Source of the DNA: DAOUAT01 sp964551735
GTDB taxonomy: Bacteria > Chloroflexota > Anaerolineae > CG2-30-64-16
NCBI GenBank assembly: GCA_964551735.1
Contig: CAZKEF010000002.1
Span: forward strand, 124,001-188,000
Length of the DNA stretch: 64,000 nucleotides
Reading direction: 5' to 3'
A program made the translations under genes and the position numbers. Positions 45,847-54,351 of this stretch are shown here, in pieces (the stretch's first letter is position 1; each line of letters begins with the position of its first letter). Below the pieces are notes generated by a model. It was not told the DNA's origin. It ran no database searches and saw only the letters and a list, made by a program, of their open reading frames with translations.

Positions 45847-48357
45847 ATGGCAAACGATAAGCACAAAAGCGACACAACCAAAAAGCAGGCAGCCCAAGCC
45901 AAGCAACCGGCCAAGCAGCCCGCCAAACCAAACAGCAAGCCTGGCAAGCCGGCTGATGCACAATCCAATAACAACGGCACACCTGCGCCCAAACTACCAC
46001 AGATTCCCAGGCCTGCAAGCCTAGCGAAGCCGGGCAGCAACCCAAACACGGCGCCAGGCCCTAATCCTGTGCGGCCAGGGCAGCCGCGGCGCGATGCGCC
46101 TAGTGGCGCGTCCGGTGCATCGCAGCGCGACAATCGTGGCTGGCGACCCGATAACGACGATAACGGCGAGGTCTTCAACCAGCGTGTCTTCGATCCCGAT
46201 GCGCAGGACACCGTGCCTGTGCGGCCCGGCAGCCGGCCTCACGGGGGCGGCGGACGTGACCGCGGCCGCAGTGTCCCACCGATCAGCAGTGGCAGCCGGA
46301 CGCCTCAAGGCCGTCCAAGCGGCGTCCCTGCTGGCCGCGCAGGCGGTGATCAGCGCCGCCCCGGCTCTGCACCAGCCTCGTCCGGCCAACGGCCCGGGGG
46401 AGGCTCGCAAGGCGCACCCGGCGGTGACCGCCGTCCCAGCAGCGCTGGGCAAGGCACCGGTGGCCAGCCCAAACGGCCTCATGCCGCGCCGAAACCGCGC
46501 CTGACTGAGCCAACCGCGGCTCCCGGTCAGGGCAAGGCATCTACGACGCGCACTGCAACACCGCCACCGGCGCCAGTCACCGAGATTATCATCCCGAACA
46601 TCCTGACTGTGCGCGAGCTGGCCGAACGGATGCACCGCAGCCCCATCGAGGTCATCAAAACCCTGATGAACTACGGCATGATGGTGCCGATCACTGAATC
46701 TATTGATTTCGACACGGCACAACTCATCGGCGAGGAGCTCGGTGTCACGGTGAAGCCGGAACAAGAACCCGAACCTGAAGTGGTCGAAGTCCCAGAGGAA
46801 GAACCCAAGACCCTGCGCCAGCGCATCATGGCCGAGGAAAAGGAAGAGAACCTGGTCGTCCGATCCCCCATCGTCACCGTGTTGGGCCATGTAGACCACG
46901 GCAAGACCACCCTGCTCGACGCGATCCGAGAAACCCGCGTAGTGGAGGGCGAGGCCGGCGGCATCACGCAGCACATCGGCGCGTACCAGGTGGAAAAAAG
47001 CGGTCGCAAGATCACCTTTTTGGATACGCCGGGTCACGAGGCGTTCACCGCCATGCGCGCGCGCGGCGCCCAGGTCACTGATATTGCCGTGCTGGTCGTC
47101 GCGGCCGATGATGGCGTCATGCCGCAGACCAAAGAGGCGATCAGCCATGTCAAGGCCGCACAGGTACCGATCATCGTGGCGCTGAACAAAGTTGACAAAC
47201 CTCAAGCCAACCCCGACCGAGTCAAGCAAGAACTGGCAGACAACGGCGTGCTGATCGAAGAGTACGGCGGCGACACCATGTGCGTGCCGGTCTCGGCCAA
47301 GTTCCGCCAGGGCATCGGCGACCTGCTGGAGAGCATCCTTCTGGTGGCCGACATCGAGCCGCAGCGGGCCAACCCCAGCGGTGAATGTGTCGGCACGGTG
47401 ATCGAAGGCCGGCTGGATAAGTCCCGGGGGCCGACGGCCACCCTGTTGGTGCAAAACGGCACCTTGCACGTGGGTGACAGCATCGTCACCGGCGAGACGT
47501 ACGCCAAGATCCGCGCCATGTACAGCGATAAAGGCGAGCCGATCACCGAAGCGCCCCCGGCCACGCCGGTGCAGATCCTGGGGCTGGCCGACGTCCCGGT
47601 CGCAGGGGACACATTCAAGGTCGTCGCCGATGACCGCACCGCGCGCGCCATCGTGGCCGAGCGCCAGGCTGACAAACGCGCGGTTGCGGCCGCCACGCCC
47701 GCCCCTGCCCGCACGCTGGAGAGCATTTTTGCCCAGGCCCAGGCCGGCCAGGTGAAGGAGTTGAACCTGATCCTGAAAGCCGACGTCCAGGGGTCCATCG
47801 AACCCATTGTCAACTCCCTGGAAAAGCTAGGCGACGAGAAACTCAAGGTCAAAATCCTGCACGCAGCCGCCGGCAACATCAGCGAATCGGATGTGATGCT
47901 GGCCACGGCCTCCGGCGCGATCATCCTGGGGTTCTCGGTCACCGTGGATGCGGCGACCCAGCGCCAGGCCGAGCTCGAAGGCGTCAGCATCCGCCAGTAC
48001 AACATCATTTACAACATCATCGAGGATATCGAAAAGGCGCTCAAGGGTATGCTCGAGCCCGTCTATCGGGAAGTGATTACCGGTCACGTCGAAGTACGCG
48101 CGGTCTTCAAAGTCAGCAAGGTCGGCAAGATCGCCGGCTCCTATGTGCTTGATGGTGAGGTGAACCGCGGCGCGATGGTGCGCGTGAAACGCAGCGGCCA
48201 GGTGATCGCGGAAGACCGCATCTCAAACCTGAAACGCTTCCAGGAAGACGTCGCCGAGGTGAAGACCGGCTACGAGTGCGGCATCAACCTGCACAACTTC
48301 AACGATTTCGAGGTCGGAGACATCCTCGAGGCGTACAAGAAGGAACGCGTGAGCTGA
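45847..48357 (+). CDS. infB: Translation initiation factor IF-2
   Basis: ATG 45847 is chosen because AAGGAG lies 9 nt upstream, giving 836 residues. A long disordered Gly/Pro/Arg/Gln-rich N-terminus (about 1-235) precedes the IF2_N helix bundle (LTVRELAERMHRSPIEVIK). The G domain carries GHVDHGKTTLLD, DTPGHEAFTAMRARGAQ and NKVDKP, followed by the EF-Tu-like domain II and the C-terminal domains that bind initiator fMet-tRNA. IF2 positions fMet-tRNA on the 30S subunit and promotes subunit joining. rbfA follows after 12 bp. Confidence 0.96.
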   Translation: MANDKHKSDTTKKQAAQAKQPAKQPAKPNSKPGKPADAQSNNNGTPAPKLPQIPRPASLAKPGSNPNTAPGPNPVRPGQPRRDAPSGASGASQRDNRGWRPDNDDNGEVFNQRVFDPDAQDTVPVRPGSRPHGGGGRDRGRSVPPISSGSRTPQGRPSGVPAGRAGGDQRRPGSAPASSGQRPGGGSQGAPGGDRRPSSAGQGTGGQPKRPHAAPKPRLTEPTAAPGQGKASTTRTATPPPAPVTEIIIPNILTVRELAERMHRSPIEVIKTLMNYGMMVPITESIDFDTAQLIGEELGVTVKPEQEPEPEVVEVPEEEPKTLRQRIMAEEKEENLVVRSPIVTVLGHVDHGKTTLLDAIRETRVVEGEAGGITQHIGAYQVEKSGRKITFLDTPGHEAFTAMRARGAQVTDIAVLVVAADDGVMPQTKEAISHVKAAQVPIIVALNKVDKPQANPDRVKQELADNGVLIEEYGGDTMCVPVSAKFRQGIGDLLESILLVADIEPQRANPSGECVGTVIEGRLDKSRGPTATLLVQNGTLHVGDSIVTGETYAKIRAMYSDKGEPITEAPPATPVQILGLADVPVAGDTFKVVADDRTARAIVAERQADKRAVAAATPAPARTLESIFAQAQAGQVKELNLILKADVQGSIEPIVNSLEKLGDEKLKVKILHAAAGNISESDVMLATASGAIILGFSVTVDAATQRQAELEGVSIRQYNIIYNIIEDIEKALKGMLEPVYREVITGHVEVRAVFKVSKVGKIAGSYVLDGEVNRGAMVRVKRSGQVIAEDRISNLKRFQEDVAEVKTGYECGINLHNFNDFEVGDILEAYKKERVS

Positions 48358-48369
48358 GGGGCTTGAACC

Positions 48370-48762
48370 ATGGTTTCGCATCGCCAACAGCGCATCTCTG
48401 AGATGCTGCGGGAAGAGCTCAGCCTGCTGATCAGCACTGAGCTCAGCGACCCGCGGCTGGAAGACGCGCTGGTGAACGTCACCGATGTGCGCGTGACGCC
48501 CGATCTGCGTAACGCGCGCGTCTACATCGAACATGCGCTGTCGCACGAGGCCACGCGGCCCGTACTGGAGGCGCTGCGTCACGCGGAAGGCTTCCTGCGC
48601 AGCGCACTGGCCCAGAATCTCAGCTTGCGTTTCGTGCCCGAGCTAAGTTTTCACATTGACACCAGCAGCCAACGGGCGCAGCGCATTGACACGCTGCTCG
48701 ATACCATCGCCTACACATCGCAGGCCAATCATGCGCCAGCAAGCCAAGACGACGCTGGCTGA
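48370..48762 (+). CDS. rbfA: Ribosome-binding factor A
   Basis: The 130-residue protein has the KH-like RbfA fold: SHRQQRISEMLREELSLLIS at the start, then DPRLEDALVNVTDVRVTPDLRN without the usual gap, and a LRFVPELSFHIDTSSQRAQRI end. It matures 16S rRNA in the 30S subunit. Length is normal. The DHH gene starts 32 bp before its stop, so the two overlap. Confidence 0.93.
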   Translation: MVSHRQQRISEMLREELSLLISTELSDPRLEDALVNVTDVRVTPDLRNARVYIEHALSHEATRPVLEALRHAEGFLRSALAQNLSLRFVPELSFHIDTSSQRAQRIDTLLDTIAYTSQANHAPASQDDAG

Positions 48763-49717
48763 CCTGGCAGGCCGGCTGCGCCGCGCCCGGCGCGTGCTCG
48801 CCCTGTGCCACATTGACCCCGACGGGGACGCGGTCGGCTCGCTGCTGGGGCTGGGCTGGCTGCTACGCGGCCTGCCGCAACCGCCAGCCGTTACCCTGGC
48901 GTGCGCCGACGCCGTGCCGACTGCACTGGCCCATCTGCCGGCCGCGGCCGATATCACTACCGCGCCGCCGGCCGGCAGATGGGATATCGTGGTGGCCCTC
49001 GATGCCAGCGACGCGGCGCGGCTTGGCCCCATTTTCAAGCCAGAATCCTGGGCCCCGGCCCCCGTCGCCGTGGTTGACCACCACATTACCAACCTGTACT
49101 TCGGCGATTTGAATTATGTAGACCCAAACAGCGCGGCCACGTCCCAGATCATGGTGGAACTGGCCGATGCGCTGGACATCGCCATCAGCCAGGAGGCCGC
49201 AGTCTGCCTGCTCACCGGCATCGTCACCGATACGCTCAGCTTTCGCACCAGCAACACCACGGCTGCCGTGCTTGCCACAGCGACCCGCCTGGCCAAGGCC
49301 GGCGCCAACATCACCGACATCGCGGACCGCGCCCTCAACCGCCGGCCGCTTAGCATCATGCGTTTATGGGGGAAGGCGTTAAGCCAGATTCGCCTCGACG
49401 ACGGAGTGGTCTGGACGGAAGTGACGCCAGCCATGCGTGTCGCGGCCGGGGTGTCCGACAACGAGAACGGCAGCCTGGTCAGCCATCTGATTACTGCGAA
49501 CGAAGCGCGCGTGGCGGCCGTGTTCAACGAGCGTGCCGATGGTCAGGTGGAGGTCAACCTGCGGTCACGCAAAGGGTACGATATAGCGCAGATCGCGCTG
49601 CAACTGGGCGGGGGCGGCCATCCCCAGGCAGCCGGCTGCACGTTGCCGGGACCGCTGGCCGCGGTCGAGGCGCAGATTATACCGCTGCTCATCGCTTCGG
49701 CTCGCGGTAACGTGTAA
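48731..49717 (+). CDS. nrnA: DHH-family phosphoesterase (NrnA-like oligoribonuclease / pAp phosphatase)
   Basis: I use ATG 48731 (328 residues) because the sequence upstream in this frame is the shadow of rbfA. The DHH domain shows HIDPDGDAVGS and DHHITN; the DHHA1 domain has the GGGGHPQAAG glycine-rich end. Members degrade 2-5-nt RNA fragments and can dephosphorylate 3'-phosphoadenosine 5'-phosphate. Its place between rbfA and truB is a standard gene order and supports the NrnA assignment. Confidence 0.9.
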   Translation: MRQQAKTTLADLAGRLRRARRVLALCHIDPDGDAVGSLLGLGWLLRGLPQPPAVTLACADAVPTALAHLPAAADITTAPPAGRWDIVVALDASDAARLGPIFKPESWAPAPVAVVDHHITNLYFGDLNYVDPNSAATSQIMVELADALDIAISQEAAVCLLTGIVTDTLSFRTSNTTAAVLATATRLAKAGANITDIADRALNRRPLSIMRLWGKALSQIRLDDGVVWTEVTPAMRVAAGVSDNENGSLVSHLITANEARVAAVFNERADGQVEVNLRSRKGYDIAQIALQLGGGGHPQAAGCTLPGPLAAVEAQIIPLLIASARGNV

Positions 49718-49753
49718 CGGAATCCGCTGGATTGCGCCACATCTGGATCAGAG

Positions 49754-50641
49754 ATGAACGGGATCCTCAACATCAACAAACCGGCCGGCTGGACCTCGCA
49801 TGACGTGGTGGCATGGGTGCGCAAAGTCTTAAAGGAGAAGCGAGTAGGTCATAGCGGCACGCTGGACCCCCTCGCAACGGGGGTGCTGCTGATCTGCGTC
49901 GGCCAGGCCACTCGCGTGGCCGAGTACCTGATGTCGGGCACCAAGGTCTACCGGGCCGAGGTCGAGTTGGGCATCACCACCGACACCTACGACGCGGACG
50001 GCGCGGTGGTGGACACCGCGACAGTGCCGGCGCTCTCTGAGGCTGACGTGCGCGCGGCGCTCGGCCGCTTCACCGGCGATATCATGCAGGCGCCGCCTGC
50101 CTATTCTGCCATCAAGCAGGATGGGGTGCCGCTGCACCGCCGCGCGCGCCGCGGGGAGGATGTGCGGCCTGTCCCGCGGCCCACCCACATCCACGCCATC
50201 ACGCTGCTGGCGTGGGCCTCCCCGCGCCTGACCATCGAAGTTATCTGTGCGCCCGGCACCTATATCCGCAGCCTGGCGCACGACCTGGGTCAGACATTGG
50301 GTTGCGGCGCGATATTGACCGGCCTGGTGCGCGTCCGCAGCGGGAACTTCGCGCTGGAGGATTCCCTGACCCTAGACGCACTGGCTGAGGCAGCACGCGA
50401 TGGGATGCTGGCGCGCCACCTCCAACCCCTGGCCGCGGCGCTCAGCGACTTGACGCCCGTCCCGGTTGACCGCACAGACGAGCAGCGGTTGCGTAACGGA
50501 CAGGCTATCGGCGGGCCGGCCACGGTGGCGAACCCGCAGGGCTATGCCCTGGCGCCTGACAGCATCGTGATCGCCATTTTGTGCCACGAAGCCGAGACGG
50601 CCTCCTGGCGGCCCGTGAAAGTCTTTGCCCCCGAGGCGTGA
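49754..50641 (+). CDS. truB: tRNA pseudouridine(55) synthase
   Basis: The 295-residue enzyme converts U55 of tRNA to pseudouridine. Motif I is GILNINKPAGWTSHDVVAWVR, slightly longer than the conserved core, and the catalytic Asp lies in HSGTLDPLATGVLL. The Tyr and Arg/Lys motifs are PPAYSAIKQDG and APGTYIRSLAHDLG. A C-terminal PUA-like part is present (TDEQRLRNGQAI). The ATG lies 36 bp after the DHH gene. Confidence 0.94.
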   Translation: MNGILNINKPAGWTSHDVVAWVRKVLKEKRVGHSGTLDPLATGVLLICVGQATRVAEYLMSGTKVYRAEVELGITTDTYDADGAVVDTATVPALSEADVRAALGRFTGDIMQAPPAYSAIKQDGVPLHRRARRGEDVRPVPRPTHIHAITLLAWASPRLTIEVICAPGTYIRSLAHDLGQTLGCGAILTGLVRVRSGNFALEDSLTLDALAEAARDGMLARHLQPLAAALSDLTPVPVDRTDEQRLRNGQAIGGPATVANPQGYALAPDSIVIAILCHEAETASWRPVKVFAPEA

Positions 50642-50732
50642 CGCCGATGTCATACCAAGCAGGCTAACGAGTGACCATCGACCAGGACGAAAATCTAGCG
50701 AGCCATCTGGCGTGACGGCAGATAAGAAACTT

Positions 50733-52103
50733 ATGGAAACCTACAACGGCTTCCCGCCCTCCGCACTTAAGCGCCCCGTTTACCTCACCATCGGCAATTT
50801 CGATGGCGTCCATCGCGGCCACCAATACCTGGTCAGCGAGCTGGCGGCCGCGGCTCACAGAGCCGGGGGCCTGGCCGGTCTGCTCACCTTCGAGCCACAT
50901 CCGCTGGCCGTGCTGCGGCCAGGCGCTCAGGCACCACGCCTGACCAGCAACGAAGAGCGCGCTGGCCTGCTGGAAGCACTTGGCCTGGACTTCATGTTGG
51001 TGCTGCCCTTTACGGAAGAGACCGCCACGACACCGGCAGAGGACTTTGTGAGGACGCTGGTTGCGCGGGTGCCGTTGCGCGAGCTGTGGGTCGGACCGGA
51101 TTTTGCGCTCGGCCAGGGCCGGGCGGGGAACGTCAAATTCCTGACGGGCCTGGGGCGCGCCCTTGGCTATCGCGTACAAGTCGTCCAGCCGTTCGAGATC
51201 GAATCGGGCGCAGTGCGGAGCAGCCGGGTGCGTTCGCTGCTGACGGAAGCGGGGGCAGTTGACCAAGCGGCGACATTATTAGGGCGGCCCTACCAGGTGT
51301 GGGGCGAGGTTGCCGAGGGCGCCCACCGCGGCCGAACCCTGGGCTTTCCCACAGCGAACTTACGGTTGCCGTCCGACCGCCTGGTGCCGGCCCACGGCGT
51401 ATACGCTTGCTGGGCATGGCTCGGTGACACGGGCTACCCGGCCGTGGTCAACATCGGGGTGCGGCCCAGTTTTGACAACGGCCATCCGTCGATTGAGGCG
51501 CACCTGCTGGATTTTGCCGATGACATCTACGGCGAGACGGTGGGTCTGAGCTTTATCCGACGGCTGCGGCCGGAAAAACGCTTCCCGGATGTGTCAGCGC
51601 TGGCCGCGCAGATCCGAGCCGACGCCGAAGCTGCGCGGCAGATCCTGGCCGCCCCGCCCAACCAGGCGCAGGTCACCTGCTGGCATGCTGAAGCAGCGGT
51701 TCGGCCTTGGACCGAACTGCGCCACACAGCCGATTGGGCGATTGACGTCACAGCTCCGGATGCCCGAACGCTATTCGCCAACACCGCAGCGGCAATGTAC
51801 GCACTGCAAGACGCAAATCCTGCCCGGCCTTGCACGGTGGCGCGCACGGTGCATGTAACAGCCAACGACTACCCGGAGCTGCTGGTGGCCTGGTTGAACC
51901 GGTTGTTGCTAGGGCAAGAATTGGACGACGCGATGTACACGCGCTTCGAGATCACCGAGCTTTCGCCACAGGGGCTGCGAGGGGTGGCATACGGTCATCA
52001 CGGTTCGCCCAGCCACACGGGGATCAAGGCGGTAACGTATTACGACGCCCATGTACACGACACGGCCGAGGGCTGGCAGGCGCGCGTGACGTTTGATGTG
52101 TAA
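50733..52103 (+). CDS. ribF: RibF (FAD synthetase/riboflavin kinase) fused to a C-terminal archease domain
   Basis: The product has 456 residues from ATG 50733; GTG 50712 is a possible start. Residues about 10-165 form the FAD synthetase domain (TIGNFDGVHRGHQ, SSRVRSLL) and about 170-310 the riboflavin kinase (TLGFPTANLRLPSDR, GVRPSFDNG). Ordinary RibF ends near 310. Here a further 130 residues match archease: ELRHTADWAIDVTAPD, LFANTAAAMYALQD, LLVAWLNRLLLG, HTGIKAVTYYDAHVHD and a VTFDV end. Archease is the activator of the RNA ligase RtcB. Both halves are in one uninterrupted frame. It ends the nusA cluster, where ribF normally lies. Confidence 0.9.
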   Translation: METYNGFPPSALKRPVYLTIGNFDGVHRGHQYLVSELAAAAHRAGGLAGLLTFEPHPLAVLRPGAQAPRLTSNEERAGLLEALGLDFMLVLPFTEETATTPAEDFVRTLVARVPLRELWVGPDFALGQGRAGNVKFLTGLGRALGYRVQVVQPFEIESGAVRSSRVRSLLTEAGAVDQAATLLGRPYQVWGEVAEGAHRGRTLGFPTANLRLPSDRLVPAHGVYACWAWLGDTGYPAVVNIGVRPSFDNGHPSIEAHLLDFADDIYGETVGLSFIRRLRPEKRFPDVSALAAQIRADAEAARQILAAPPNQAQVTCWHAEAAVRPWTELRHTADWAIDVTAPDARTLFANTAAAMYALQDANPARPCTVARTVHVTANDYPELLVAWLNRLLLGQELDDAMYTRFEITELSPQGLRGVAYGHHGSPSHTGIKAVTYYDAHVHDTAEGWQARVTFDV

Positions 52104-52146
52104 CGTGATCGCCGCTGAGAACAGAAATCGAGGCTTCAGCCGGTTT

Positions 52147-52174
52147 CTTGCGTTGGGCATCAGGCCAGCGCAAG
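52147..52174. terminator. Hairpin between convergent ribF-archease and thyA
   Basis: CTTGCGTTGG (52147-52156) pairs with CCAGCGCAAG (52165-52174), one G-U pair, 8-nt loop. It lies between two convergent genes but lacks a clear T-tract. Confidence 0.5.
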
Positions 52175-52196
52175 CCTCAATGTCAAAGGCGAGAGA

Positions 52197-52991
52197 CTAA
52201 ACCGCCACTTCCGCCCTGATGTGCGGGTGCGGATCGTACCCCTCCAAGCGGAAATCCTCGTACTTGAAATCAAAGAACGAACGCACATCGGGATTGATGC
52301 GCATCTGCGGCAGCGGGCGCGGCCGGCGCTGCAACTGAAGCTGCGCCTGCGCCAGGTGGTTGCTGTACAAGTGCGCATCGCCTGAGGTGTGAATAAACTC
52401 GCCCGGCCGCAACCCACAAGCCTGGGCCAACATCATGGTCAGCAGCGCGTACGAGGCAATATTGAACGGCAGCCCCAAAAAGACATCCACCGAGCGCTGA
52501 TAGAGCTGGCAGGAAAGTGCGCCCTCTGAGACGTAAAACTGAAACAGGACATGACAGGGCGGCAGCGCCATCTTTTCGATCTCGCCCACATTCCACGCGC
52601 TGACGATCAGGCGCCGGGAGTCGGGGTTGCGCCGGATCGCCCCTACGACCTCGCTGATCTGGTCAACCGTCCGGCCGTCGGCCGTGGGCCACGAACGCCA
52701 CTGCGCGCCATAGACGGGGCCCAGGTCACCGTTCGCGTCAGCCCACTCGTCCCAGATGTGGACACCGGCTGCTTGGAGACTGCGCACGTTGGTCTCGCCG
52801 CGCAGAAACCACAGCAGCTCGTGAATGATGGATTTGACGTGCAGCTTCTTGGTCGTCAGCAGTGGGAAGCCCTCGGTCAGGTTGAAGCGCATCTGGTAGC
52901 CGAAGACCGACCGCGTGCCGGTGCCGGTGCGGTCAGCCTTCACTGCGCCGTGGTCAAGGATGTGCTGCAGCAAAGTCAGGTATTGGCGCAT
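52197..52991 (-). CDS. thyA: Thymidylate synthase (ThyA)
   Basis: ATG 52991 (264 residues) is preferred, because the alternative ATG at 53003 sits directly against a 15-bp hairpin that would hide its ribosome site. The enzyme methylates dUMP with methylene-THF to give dTMP. Motifs are DRTGTGTRSVFG, FPLLTTKKLHVKSIIHELLWF, the nucleophile Cys in ALPPCHVLFQF, and CQLYQRSVDVFLGLPFNIAS. Length matches the short E. coli-type form. It is the last gene of a minus-strand run starting with yhhQ/era. Confidence 0.95.
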   Translation of the reverse strand: MRQYLTLLQHILDHGAVKADRTGTGTRSVFGYQMRFNLTEGFPLLTTKKLHVKSIIHELLWFLRGETNVRSLQAAGVHIWDEWADANGDLGPVYGAQWRSWPTADGRTVDQISEVVGAIRRNPDSRRLIVSAWNVGEIEKMALPPCHVLFQFYVSEGALSCQLYQRSVDVFLGLPFNIASYALLTMMLAQACGLRPGEFIHTSGDAHLYSNHLAQAQLQLQRRPRPLPQMRINPDVRSFFDFKYEDFRLEGYDPHPHIRAEVAV

Positions 52992-53003
52992 GATAAGTTC
53001 CAT

Positions 53004-53038
53004 AAGAACCCCGGTTTCTTGCAGAAACCGGGGTTCTT
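53004..53038. repeat. 15-bp perfect inverted repeat upstream of thyA
   Basis: AAGAACCCCGGTTTC (53004-53018) is exactly inverted at 53024-53038 around TTGCA. It sits 7 bp beyond the CBS gene stop on the minus strand. It may be that gene's terminator or a dispersed palindromic repeat. Confidence 0.75.
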
Positions 53039-53045
53039 AACAGTG

Positions 53046-53690
53046 TCATGCGCCGCGCAGATCGATCAGCGTCACATCTGCCTGCGCTGCCGCCTCACGG
53101 ACGGCTGCCTGATCGATGCCCACCACCTTGAGGGTCACACGGTCAAACCCTGCTTCGGGCGCAGCATAATTCACCATACTCAGGATGTTGCCCCCGCGGT
53201 CTGCAATAGCCTGCGTGAGCCGGGCAAACACGCCCTTTTGCGAGGGTGCGCTCACCGTGAACCGCAACCCTGCCGTGCGCGCGCCCAAGAGCTCCACCAA
53301 GATCTTGAAAATATCCGTCTCGGTGATGATGCCGGCCAGCTTGCCGTCGTCCACTACGGGCAGCCCGCCGATCTTGTTATCGGCCATGATGCGGGCAGCT
53401 TCCTCCAGCGGCGTATCGGAAGTGACGGTGATCACCGGGCTGGACATCACCTGCTTGACCGTGAGCTTGGCCAGCAGATAGTGCAGCTCATACACACTGA
53501 GCGTGGTCGCCGGAGACGGGGCCGCGTGGAGCAGGTCCTTGTCCGACACGATACCGACCATCTTGCCGGCAGCGTCAACCACCGGCAAGCGGCGCACCTT
53601 GCGCTGGCGCATCAGATGCAAGCCATCATCAATGCTTGCTGTGTCCTGGATCGTAACTGGGTTGCGGGTCATCCGCTCACCGACGAGCAT
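53046..53690 (-). CDS. CBS-pair and ACT-domain protein (AcuB-like)
   Basis: The 214-residue protein has two CBS domains (about 1-60: MTRNPVTIQDTASIDDGLHL; about 75-135: VMSSPVITVTSDTPLEEAAR). A C-terminal ACT-like domain (about 140-210) includes FTVSAPSQKGVFARLTQAIAD. CBS pairs bind adenosyl nucleotides, and ACT domains bind amino acids or similar ligands. The arrangement is that of the AcuB family, whose regulatory target is unclear. No enzyme domain is attached. It lies between the Yip1 gene and thyA. Confidence 0.87.
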   Translation of the reverse strand: MLVGERMTRNPVTIQDTASIDDGLHLMRQRKVRRLPVVDAAGKMVGIVSDKDLLHAAPSPATTLSVYELHYLLAKLTVKQVMSSPVITVTSDTPLEEAARIMADNKIGGLPVVDDGKLAGIITETDIFKILVELLGARTAGLRFTVSAPSQKGVFARLTQAIADRGGNILSMVNYAAPEAGFDRVTLKVVGIDQAAVREAAAQADVTLIDLRGA

Positions 53691-53720
53691 AGGGGCCTCC
53701 TGTAAGCAATAAATGGGCTG

Positions 53721-54299
53721 TTAGTTGAATGCGCCGGTAAGCGCCGCGACACCAACGCCCAGCCCGGCGAAGATGGCGCTGATCACGGCCGTCACAATGA
53801 AGACGACGATCGCGGAAATGATGACGGTCAAGGCGGCATTCGTATCGTCCTGGTCCAGGGACTGCCGAACCGCAATAAAGCCGGTGACGATAGACCACAA
53901 CCAGGCCGCGATGCCCACCAGGGCACCGACACAGGGGATGGCGGCCAGTAGATTCAAGGCTTGCGGCGCATATGCGAAGCCGAATGCCCGTTGCACCTCA
54001 CCAAAATCGCCTGTGCCCTTAAAAAAGCGCGTTCCCACATACTGCGCAACAAAGACCCAGAGGTAGTAGCCACCGACCGCCAGCGCCAGGCCCAGGATCA
54101 AGCCCAAGATCGCTGCCAGAATGTTCGCGCCGCTAAGCAAAGCATTTAGAAAGCCGCCCAACGCCCCAAGCACCGACACCAGGATCACCACAGCCAACGC
54201 ATCCTGGCTGTAACTGGGATCATGCTCGACCTCTTCGTAGAATTCCTTATCCAGTTTAGCTGCCCTGATCATACCGTTAAGGATCCGATTGAAATCCAT
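53721..54299 (-). CDS. Yip1-family membrane protein
   Basis: ATG 54299 follows AGGAGG (192 residues). After a cytoplasmic N-terminus (MDFNRILNGMIRAAKLD) there are five hydrophobic helices, with a conserved GYYLWVFVAQYVGTRFF and FGFAYAPQALNLLAAIP segment typical of bacterial Yip1 domains. Its function in bacteria is unknown. It lies 52 bp downstream of era on the same strand. Confidence 0.78.
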   Translation of the reverse strand: MDFNRILNGMIRAAKLDKEFYEEVEHDPSYSQDALAVVILVSVLGALGGFLNALLSGANILAAILGLILGLALAVGGYYLWVFVAQYVGTRFFKGTGDFGEVQRAFGFAYAPQALNLLAAIPCVGALVGIAAWLWSIVTGFIAVRQSLDQDDTNAALTVIISAIVVFIVTAVISAIFAGLGVGVAALTGAFN

Positions 54300-54351
54300 G
54301 TGATGCCTCCTTGTGAGATAAAGCAAACTGATGAAACGACAGATTGATAGC

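Noticed and set aside
48656..48730. Upstream start for the DHH phosphoesterase
   Set aside because: The extra 25 residues are encoded within rbfA in another frame and resemble no DHH N-terminus.
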